Below, piece after piece: positions 51,906 through 57,876 of a DNA stretch of 57,876 nt (position 1 is the stretch's first letter; each line of letters opens with the position of its first letter). The stretch is taken from assembly GCA_027484655.1 (NCBI GenBank), contig JAIXSM010000016.1, forward strand, positions 1 to 57,876, in the 5' to 3' direction. A model generated the notes under the pieces. The model did not search any database, was not told where the DNA came from, and saw only the letters and a list, made by a program, of their open reading frames with translations. The translations under genes were made by a program, and so were the position numbers. The DNA is from Hyphomicrobiales bacterium (GTDB taxonomy: Bacteria; Pseudomonadota; Alphaproteobacteria; Rhizobiales; Beijerinckiaceae).

Positions 51906-53051
51906 CGTGTAGTCAGGCTCAGAGTCACTCGCTACACACTCTCGCGGATCAAGCGTGCCGTGATCCTGAAACTCCCAGATGCGAAGCGTCTGGCGAACGC
52001 TGAACCGAGCGTCGTCATGCTCGGTCCATGCAGGCACCAAGACCCCGGCCTTCGTCATCTCATCGCGGATGGCGACAACAGCATCCTTCGGGGGGCGTTC
52101 GTTTGCATATCCGTGAATGCCCTTGAGCAGGAACTTCCCGCCAGACAAGGGAGTGACCTCTGCAATCGCGCCCATTTTGGGCTCCTCCACCGCCAACTCG
52201 AAGAAGATTGCGTGATCGAGCGCGACCTCGCCGACTTTGTGCTTGAGACAATTGCGATAACGCTTGCTCGCATCCCGGAGCGACGCAGCATTCTCAAGGC
52301 ACCGGAGCCGATCACTCCTCACAGGCGGCACGGCACGCACGAGCCGTTTCGAACGATCCATCCAGTGCTCGATAAAGCCAACGAGCCCCTTGTCAGCCAT
52401 GCCTGTTAACGAGGCGATGATCTCTGCCTTTTTCACCTCCGGATTCAGAGCGCCCGCCACGGAAACAGCGGCTTCCACACGCGCAATAACCGCTGGACGA
52501 CTGCACATGCCAAGAACACCCGGATGGAGCAAATGCGGGGGGAGCCTCTCGATCACATGAAGCAGCGAAGCCGTCACCTTGGGCTCCGACCGCAAAAGGT
52601 CACCGCGCCCCTGTTCCGACGGGTCATTCAACATCCGGAAGATCGAGGCGTACTTTTCTCGGGGCAACGGATTTGGGCCGATCTTCGAAAGCGAGCCGAT
52701 GAGACCGGCGGGACATTTGCAGTGAACCGCCTGAATGATGCGCCGAACACGCAGTGAGCAGAGGTAGAAGCCGAGAGCGCCGTTCGCGCTGAGGAAGGCT
52801 GGAGCCTTTTCACGGGCAACAACAGAAAGCGCCGTCACGAGCCAATCAAGATTGGCGTCCTCGGCCTGCGCGAGCGCGAAGAAAATGCCCTGTCGCCTCA
52901 GGACCGATGCTCCGAGCATGTACCGAAGGAAGCCCGGATACTCTTGGTCCAAGCAGGAGACCTGATCGAGAGCCCATCCAGCGGCAATAGGCTTAAGGCT
53001 TTTAGCAGTGTGATGGCAAGTGAACGGCTCTGCCAAGGTATTCTCTCTCAA
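51858..53051 (-). CDS. PcfJ-like protein of a plasmid or phage element
   Basis: About 397 aa. No ATG lies near the 5' end; a TTG at 53051 or, with GAGAGAG 6 bases upstream, a TTG at 53036 are the best starts. The C-terminal half contains LRCLENAASLRDASKRYRNC followed by AIFFELAVEEPKMGAIAEV and KGIHGYANERPPK, which resembles the PcfJ-like domain of conjugative and phage elements. The N-terminal half has no recognised motif. Function unknown. Its last 16 codons lie within the inverted repeat and recur as an orphan fragment at the right end of the window. Confidence 0.6.
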   Translation of the reverse strand: MRENTLAEPFTCHHTAKSLKPIAAGWALDQVSCLDQEYPGFLRYMLGASVLRRQGIFFALAQAEDANLDWLVTALSVVAREKAPAFLSANGALGFYLCSLRVRRIIQAVHCKCPAGLIGSLSKIGPNPLPREKYASIFRMLNDPSEQGRGDLLRSEPKVTASLLHVIERLPPHLLHPGVLGMCSRPAVIARVEAAVSVAGALNPEVKKAEIIASLTGMADKGLVGFIEHWMDRSKRLVRAVPPVRSDRLRCLENAASLRDASKRYRNCLKHKVGEVALDHAIFFELAVEEPKMGAIAEVTPLSGGKFLLKGIHGYANERPPKDAVVAIRDEMTKAGVLVPAWTEHDDARFSVRQTLRIWEFQDHGTLDPRECVASDSEPDYTPTRFDPEEAGLVRVA

Positions 53052-53091
53052 CTAGTCATAGACAATGGGGCGGGTTCGATACACTCATCGC

Positions 53092-53490
53092 CTATGCAGC
53101 CAAACTGATGGGAGCAATGCGCTGTTGTCCCTTCCGCGTTCGACTGAGCGCAATGCGCGCGAAGCGGCTCAGGATGTTATGGGGAATGGAAGCCTTATCC
53201 TCCTGCAACTCCGCAGAAACGAACGCAAAGAGGTTCGCGAGCGACTCATCCTTCGTGATCGCCGCCAGTTCGGAAAGGTGAAACGATGCTTCAGCACGTG
53301 ACGTCAGGAAGATGGGTTTGCGAGATGCACAAGCCGCTTGATCGTAGATATCGATATGCCCGGAGATAAAATGCTCCCATGCAGCACGTCGGACCTTCCG
53401 CCCCATCACGGAGATAAGGTCCCGATCTTCACGATGGACCCGCTCCTTGCGACAACGGATATGAATAATGCTTCCCGCTTCGTTGCCCAT
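53092..53490 (-). CDS. Hypothetical protein
   Basis: 132 aa from ATG 53490; a second ATG at about 53505 in another frame exists, so the start is uncertain. The product is charged, with RKVRRAAWEHFISGHIDIYD and an Ala/Glu-rich helical end. No family recognised. It ends 40 bp before the PcfJ-like gene and is probably in the same transcript. Confidence 0.5.
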   Translation of the reverse strand: MGNEAGSIIHIRCRKERVHREDRDLISVMGRKVRRAAWEHFISGHIDIYDQAACASRKPIFLTSRAEASFHLSELAAITKDESLANLFAFVSAELQEDKASIPHNILSRFARIALSRTRKGQQRIAPISLAA

Positions 53491-53636
53491 CTGAGCCTCA
53501 TCGATTTACTCCACCTTGCCCGGAAAGCAGGTTGGCAGATCACGAAGTGACCACTCTTGATGACTGAATTGAGAGTACCGTCGACTCGTATTTTGTCAAC
53601 GCTTCGAGTCGAATGTCGGTCAATCAAAATCTGAGT

Positions 53637-53927
53637 CTAGGATTGCGCAAATGCCAGACTGAAATGCGTTGCATCAATATCAGATTCAAATCCATACACT
53701 ATCCAGCCAAGTTCATATTCAGTGTGCGCCGACCATGGCGCCGCACAATTCTGCTCGCACCACATGCGTGCGGCATGCCATCGCGAGTATTTCTCGTCCT
53801 CGGATTCTGGCGCGGGCAGTCGGACAATCGCTTTCGTTTGACGAGGAGGCGATGCTGGATACGAAGCCCTCAACTTTTCCATCAGGGCGCGCATTCCTTG
53901 AGCGCGCTGTGCAGCAGTCTTTTTCAT
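53637..53927 (-). CDS. Hypothetical protein
   Basis: 96 aa. The start MKKTAAQRAQGMRALMEKLR is basic and helical, followed by ESEDEKYSRWHAARMWCEQN, an acidic patch and an aromatic C-terminus (YELGWIVYGFESDIDATHF). Small, no recognised family; it may be a DNA- or RNA-associated accessory protein of the element, which is only a guess. It is divergent from the gene at 54029. Confidence 0.5.
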   Translation of the reverse strand: MKKTAAQRAQGMRALMEKLRASYPASPPRQTKAIVRLPAPESEDEKYSRWHAARMWCEQNCAAPWSAHTEYELGWIVYGFESDIDATHFSLAFAQS

Positions 53928-54028
53928 AGAGGTATTTATCAGCGATGCTCATTTCGACGCCAATTTCCTAAATCTTGCCAAAGCGCAGACCTGTGAGAAC
54001 CTTGTTCTCATCACGGCAAGGAGAGCGC

Positions 54029-54529
54029 ATGACGCCTGCACGTATTTCCACAAAAACATCGCCCGCACCTACCGGCTTTCTGGCAAGCCTCATACTCTCA
54101 ACCGAGCAGGCACCAACCAAGGCAGAGGCAATCCAACGATCCCCTCGCAAGGTCATGCTCGATGCTATCAACGAGCAGATTAAGATCGTCGAAGCCGAAA
54201 TGCGGGGAGAGACTTACAAAGTCGCTCGAACGAAGGTCTCGAAAGCCGACGATGGATCACGACTGAAGAGCGAGGTACGGGTCGCACCGCGAAGGATGTT
54301 CTGGAAAGCGGATGATGGTGGCTGGCTCGTTTGCTTGCGATATGGCGGACGTATCCCCGTAGAACTGTCCCCCGGAAAGCCGTCGATTGTTGCGGGTGCG
54401 GACCTCAAGGAGGTGGTCGGCGTGCTCGAAGTCCTCCGCGACGCGGTGAACGCTGGTGAGGCTAATGACGCCATCAACACCGCTGCGAGCAGGGCGAAGC
54501 GGAAGGGTGAGGCGGTCCAAAAAGAATGA
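54029..54529 (+). CDS. DUF6641-like protein
   Basis: 166 aa. The start at 54029 is chosen because AAGGAGAG is directly upstream (MTPARISTKTS); an earlier ATG at 53975 lacks one. The body reads SPRKVMLDAINEQIKIVEAE, then RVAPRRMFWKADDGGWLVCL and RYGGRIPVEL, ending in a helical KEVVGVLEVLRDAV. The arrangement resembles DUF6641 of mobile elements. Function unknown. Confidence 0.5.
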   Translation: MTPARISTKTSPAPTGFLASLILSTEQAPTKAEAIQRSPRKVMLDAINEQIKIVEAEMRGETYKVARTKVSKADDGSRLKSEVRVAPRRMFWKADDGGWLVCLRYGGRIPVELSPGKPSIVAGADLKEVVGVLEVLRDAVNAGEANDAINTAASRAKRKGEAVQKE

Positions 54530-54646
54530 TAAGTGGAGGTCTACCACCGTAGAAATTGCGTGGCACAAGCGCAGTTCAAATCATCCTAAATCAGAGCATC
54601 AAACTTCCTCCGGCTTGATGATCCTCAGGAAAATAGGAGGTCACTG

Positions 54647-54697
54647 GTGTTATCCCTAAGTTTGTGTGCTTTGGAAGACCACGCCTGTGGATAACAC
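54647..54697. promoter_or_regulatory. Inverted pair of DnaA-box-like sequences
   Basis: A consensus DnaA box TTATCCACA is present on the minus strand (TGTGGATAA, 54686-54694). A second, weaker match TTATCCCTA lies on the plus strand (54650-54658), giving the inverted repeat GTGTTATCC / GGATAACAC. They are 27 bases apart in the gap before the secreted-protein gene. This could be part of a replication origin of the element. Confidence 0.4.
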
Positions 54698-54755
54698 TCG
54701 GTGGCCTGTTCAATAATGAAGAGAGCGGAAGGATTGTGGATGTGGGAGACGCCAT

Positions 54756-55292
54756 ATGAAGACGTTGTGGATTGCTGCGGTCCTATCTCTTGCTGGCTCG
54801 GGAGTCGCGCACGCGCAGTCCACACAATCGCTCTTTGATGAGCACAAAACGTCAATCAGGGTTTCATTCCCAAGTAATCCTATTCGTTTCGACAAAGAGT
54901 CGATTCAATATCGCACTCGTCTCCGGCAGGCATACTCGGCTCGGGTCAACTTCGCCGGACGATACGTAGTAGTATCATGGGGGTGCGGGACTGGATGCTT
55001 GGCAGGCGGGATCGTGGACAAGGTGTCAGGTCGCGCTCGTTTGTTGCCTTGGAGTATTCAATACTGCTGCTATGACGAAGAAAATGATATAAGTCCGCCC
55101 GATAATCTAGAACTTATTCAGGTTCGGGCAGACAGCAAGTTAATTATTCTGAACGGCGTTTTGATGGAAGAAGGGACCCTTGGCCGACATCTATTCACGT
55201 TTGATGGTATTTCCTTTAAGCCCATTCGCATAATCCCGGACAATGGGGGGTTCAAAGAAGCGGTCGGTTTCGGCCCATTTGATGGACGCTGA
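54756..55292 (+). CDS. Hypothetical secreted protein
   Basis: 178 aa with a clear signal peptide (MKTLWIAAVLSLAGSGVAHA cut before QSTQ). The mature domain has NFAGRYVVVSWGCGTGCLAG and PWSIQYCCYDE, a cysteine pattern recurring in small periplasmic proteins of unknown function, followed by beta-rich sequence ending in GGFKEAVGFGPF. No catalytic motif visible. Likely periplasmic. Confidence 0.7.
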   Translation: MKTLWIAAVLSLAGSGVAHAQSTQSLFDEHKTSIRVSFPSNPIRFDKESIQYRTRLRQAYSARVNFAGRYVVVSWGCGTGCLAGGIVDKVSGRARLLPWSIQYCCYDEENDISPPDNLELIQVRADSKLIILNGVLMEEGTLGRHLFTFDGISFKPIRIIPDNGGFKEAVGFGPFDGR

Positions 55293-55557
55293 TGGGGGGA
55301 TTCAAGTTCATCACTTAATTCGCACGACAACCGGCGCTGATCAGTGTTTGATGCACTTGCTTGAGGGTCGTTAATGTTGATGGCGGGTCGCTATTTCCAA
55401 TGTTTCCGCCCCCCCTGTTATGGGGAACTCATGATGCGCACACTCTTCACCACCGCCACTTGACGGGTTTACGTAGCCAAGTCTGCAACCTAAACATTGG
55501 GCAACCACGTACGCGAATCATCCGTGCTTGGCGGTTGTGGCTCTGTTGCGGTGATCC

Positions 55558-55896
55558 ATGCGCACATCATCTTTCTTGCTTGTGACGTTTCTCGCCGCAC
55601 CGGCGATTGCCAACCCTAATCCGATTGAACTGGCGAACGATTACACCGTCAAAATATCCGCCGCCGTGGAATACGCATTCGGCGACGAGAACAAAGGAAC
55701 CTCTCGGGGCGCAGGCTTCCTGATTGACAGGGAGAGAGGTTGGGTTCTCACAAACGCCCATGTGGCACGGCGAGCGCCCGCCACCATCCGGGTGAACTTC
55801 AAGGGGCAAACCCCGGTCCGCGCCAAACGGCTCTACATCGACACACATCTGGACGTCTCGATCCTGCAATTTGGCAACGTTGAACGTCTCCACTAG
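55558..55896 (+). pseudogene. Trypsin-like serine protease, truncated
   Basis: 112 codons: signal peptide, then GAGFLIDRERGWVLTNAHVA with the catalytic His of the DegP/trypsin fold, and THLDVSILQFG with the catalytic Asp. The frame ends at TAG just after NVERLH, where IS5-type sequence starts on the other strand. The Ser (GNSGGP) part is gone, so it cannot be active. Upstream 55293-55557 holds no gene I can identify. Confidence 0.75.
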
Positions 55897-56004
55897 GAGG
55901 TCGCAGACGCCCGGCAGCTTCCACCGATGGAACTGTTGGTAGAACGTCGAGCAGTTGCTAAAGAAATCAGGCAGGCCGTGCCATTGCATGCCAGTCCGGG
56001 CTAA
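55888..56004 (-). pseudogene. IS5-family transposase fragment
   Basis: On the minus strand the sequence reads RTGMQWHGLPDFFSNCSTFY, then QQFHRWKLPGVCDLLVETFN, the N-terminal part of IS5-like transposases (compare GCQWRxLP ... RWRxxGVWxxL). It runs directly into the antisense of the truncated protease. Ends and catalytic DDE region are absent. The stretch from 56005 to 56239 shows no gene. Confidence 0.65.
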
Positions 56005-56239
56005 CCAGAAAACGCTGCCGATGACATGACGGTGATCGCGAGGACGCTACCCGCTGTGGAGCCCATTGGTGATAACGAAAGGATCAGAGAATACCTATTT
56101 TCCGCCCTGATCAGCCCATGGGTCAACGTCGCCTCCTTCCGAAAGCGACCTTGAACACGACGTGCGAAGAACGCGAACCCTGCCCATAAACAGGTCCTAC
56201 AACCAAGGCGAGATCGAATTCATATTGCCCCAAGCCTCA

Positions 56240-57010
56240 CTACCAAGAATAACGCACCACAAGTGAATTGTAAAAGATGCGGTTCGCATATTCATCTTGC
56301 TTTTTGGGATCGTAACCGCCAAATATTGATCGAACACCCAAATCGATGCTTGATCCACTTTTAAGATGTCGTTTTACTCCGACAAAGGTGTCAAAGAAGC
56401 CATCTAAAAATACGTTTCCATCGATGCTGGGTAGAAAATCAGCTCGCGTGAACAGACTCCACTCTGGCGTCAATACTTTGTTCATTTCAACATTTAGAAC
56501 TGGGAAAAAAATTAAGTTCGTATCGTTTATTCCGATGCTACCACTTGTCAGTTTTACATGAGCATACCTAGTGATTACTGAGCCACCGACTCTGACATAA
56601 TCGCCGCCATCATTTCCGTAAATTGGATAGTTAGCTGTAAACCGTAATGACGGAAATGCGTAATAAAGCTTTGCGCTACTACCGGCGGTAAACGTCTGCC
56701 CCTTTGCAGTCAGTGTATTTTGGATAACGCCAGAATATGAAAATGAAAGTGGCTGAAAGACCAGTCCAAAGTTCCAGCTTTGACTTTTCCCTAACCAATA
56801 TTCAAGACGGTAAGTCGGCCCCGATCCTGACCAATTTTCAGTGGCGTTTCTCTGATTGAAGCCACGAATTTCAATGTTCTCAGTTCTGATGGCGCCTGCC
56901 TCAACTGAGAACCGACTCTCGCGACTTGAAAGATCGAACCAGTCCGCAGCAAAGGATGACAGCGGCATGGATATGAGGGCGAATATTATAGTGGATAATT
57001 TGAGAAACAT
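56240..57010 (-). CDS. Outer-membrane beta-barrel protein
   Basis: 256 aa. Signal peptide ends SSFAA; the mature part alternates hydrophobic and polar residues in many strands (RLEYWLGKSQSWNFGLVF, YVRVGGSVITRYAHV, SSIDLGVRSIFGGYD) and ends in the outer-membrane signature VVRYSW with a terminal aromatic. No recognised pore family. It lies 74 bp downstream of the MarR gene in the same direction, so probably one transcript. AT-rich composition marks foreign origin. Confidence 0.75.
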   Translation of the reverse strand: MFLKLSTIIFALISMPLSSFAADWFDLSSRESRFSVEAGAIRTENIEIRGFNQRNATENWSGSGPTYRLEYWLGKSQSWNFGLVFQPLSFSYSGVIQNTLTAKGQTFTAGSSAKLYYAFPSLRFTANYPIYGNDGGDYVRVGGSVITRYAHVKLTSGSIGINDTNLIFFPVLNVEMNKVLTPEWSLFTRADFLPSIDGNVFLDGFFDTFVGVKRHLKSGSSIDLGVRSIFGGYDPKKQDEYANRIFYNSLVVRYSW

Positions 57011-57084
57011 TTCTAGGCCCTTCTTGGCTGTTTGGGTTGATTCTGGCTCACTTGTTTGGTCATGGGCTGCTTTACCCGAATTGA

Positions 57085-57531
57085 TCAGCGAATCTTCGAC
57101 AGGCCACTTCGAAATTTTTTTACGTCATTGCTATCACCGATTTGCTGTTCAACGATTTTTTGGACCGCATGCCAGAGAGGTATAGCCATGGCTAATACAC
57201 GCCTACCTGATGCAGTAAGGCTAACGTTACGGCCTCGGCGATCATCATCAGCTACTGTGATCTCGATTAGACCATCACGCGCTAAGGGCTTGAGAGCGCC
57301 AGTTAAGGTTGTCCGATCTAGCCCTAAAGCAGTCGAAATTTTAACAACGCCTGAGCCCGTCAGCTCGGATATTGCAGCGAGCATGGAAAACTGACCGCTA
57401 GTGATCCCGAGCGGACGAAAAGCTTCATCATACCTGCGAGCTATGCTGCGCGCGGCTCGTTGGAGCGCGAAGCAATTGCAGGCGGCTCCTATTTCGGCAG
57501 TCGTGAGGCTGTACTGATCAATCGTATGCAT
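57085..57531 (-). CDS. MarR-family transcriptional regulator
   Basis: 148 aa; AGGAG lies 6 bases before the ATG. The winged helix-turn-helix is evident: GITSGQFSMLAAISELTGSG, VVKISTALGLDRTTLTGALK, and the wing ADDDRRGRNVSLTASGR. Helical ends mediate dimerisation. The upstream palindrome at 57552 is the expected operator. It likely represses itself and the outer-membrane protein gene until a small aromatic or oxidising signal arrives. Confidence 0.92.
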   Translation of the reverse strand: MHTIDQYSLTTAEIGAACNCFALQRAARSIARRYDEAFRPLGITSGQFSMLAAISELTGSGVVKISTALGLDRTTLTGALKPLARDGLIEITVADDDRRGRNVSLTASGRRVLAMAIPLWHAVQKIVEQQIGDSNDVKKFRSGLSKIR

Positions 57532-57551
57532 AGTCAGCTCCTATGAGCCAA

Positions 57552-57569
57552 TATGTTGTATACCACATA
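57552..57569. promoter_or_regulatory. Candidate MarR operator
   Basis: TATGTTGTATACCACATA is an inverted repeat with eight of nine positions matching, centred on GTATAC, 20 bases upstream of the MarR start codon. Spacing and length suit a MarR dimer, and position overlaps the expected promoter. Confidence 0.6.
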
Positions 57570-57679
57570 AATGTCAAGCGACGTAGGGAGGCGTTTTTCA
57601 ACACCAAAGGAATTTTCCTCCCTTAATCGTAACAATGGAATTGTCAGATAACACGCTTGGAGCTGAGGGTAAGAAATTG

Positions 57680-57798
57680 GTTGAGTTTTCAGTCCACGGG
57701 GTCTTCCTGCCTGAGAATGTATCACCGAGGAGCCTGCGTCTGACGACCTTCCGACGCGGTTTGACCCCGAGGAGGCTGGTCTGGTTCGTGTTGCGTGA
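57680..57798 (+). pseudogene. Orphan C-terminal fragment of a PcfJ-like paralogue
   Basis: On the plus strand, VEFSVHGVFLPENV aligns with the C-terminal WEFQDHGTLDPRECV of the gene at 51858. After one frameshift near 57719 it continues ECITEEPASDDLPTRFDPEE and AGLVRVA, ending in TGA 57796-57798. The last 16 codons are identical at the DNA level to the left copy. No upstream portion of the gene is present, so it is a remnant. Confidence 0.8.
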
Positions 57799-57876
57799 TC
57801 GCTTTCGAAAACGATCATTTTCGGGATGGTCCCCACTCTATCTCGACACGGTGCTCTACGGCGGCTTTTGAGAGTC
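57751..57876. repeat. Inverted repeat, right arm
   Basis: Reverse complement of 51780-51905. The core 57751-57835 is identical to 51821-51905; the outer part to the window end is diverged but ends in TTTTGAGAGTC, mirroring GACTCTCAAAA at the left arm. The window stops at this point, so what follows is unknown. Confidence 0.9.

Noticed and set aside
57535-57836. Minus-strand 100-codon frame at the right end
   Set aside because: It overlaps the MarR operator and the inverted-repeat arm; the plus-strand reading matches the PcfJ-like C-terminus and explains the sequence better.

Overview
The window looks like high-GC chromosomal DNA of an alphaproteobacterium, most likely a member of the Hyphomicrobiales (Rhizobiales). 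This is inferred from a SitABCD-type manganese transporter divergent from an E. coli-style MntR, from many periplasmic Bug/TctC-type receptors, and from codon bias. No rRNA is present. The left end lies inside an initiator tRNA and the right end inside a 126-bp inverted repeat, so the window may be a contig that stops at repeats.

Layout: 0-12 kb holds a tRNA-fMet tail, a Bug receptor, a low-GC OLD-family nuclease beside polA, then a catabolic block (dienelactone hydrolase, TctB, TctA, TctC, intradiol ring-cleavage dioxygenase). 12.1-17 kb is a decayed island behind tRNA-Arg(CCG): an integrase that has lost its catalytic half, an IS3 remnant carrying a small MITE, a low-GC glycosyltransferase, an IS481 fragment and a broken Ca-binding protein with an orphan C-terminal fragment. 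17.1-33.9 kb is ordinary metabolism and envelope: FAD oxidoreductase, a TetR-regulated RND efflux operon with a coupled acetyltransferase, hydroxyacid dehydrogenase, Bug receptor, creatininase-like amidohydrolase, LLM flavin enzyme, phosphatase, MFS carrier, kdsD and L,D-transpeptidase. 34-38.3 kb is sitABCD/mntR with a palindromic MntR box. 38.3-47.4 kb is a catabolic cluster with two convergent transcription units that each combined vicinal-oxygen-chelate (VOC) proteins, a Bug receptor and a downstream enzyme; the right-hand unit has collapsed by deletion.

47.4-57.9 kb is accessory DNA of plasmid character. A large protein joins an N-terminal P-loop helicase-like region to a C-terminal primase-like region behind a leader with a strong terminator hairpin. 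Next come a serine recombinase, a PcfJ-like gene, several hypotheticals, a consensus DnaA box, a truncated trypsin-like protease, an IS5-type fragment and a MarR/outer-membrane-protein operon. This last ~6.1 kb is bounded by a 126-bp inverted repeat with an 85-bp identical core, and the recombinase lies just outside its left arm.

The most notable observations are the primase-helicase gene with its leader, the inverted repeats beside a serine recombinase, a ~103-bp TA-target MITE (four copies, one sitting in IS3 orfA such that its removal exactly restores the reading frame), and repeated birth and decay of Bug receptor loci. All assignments come from reading the sequence; no database search was run.
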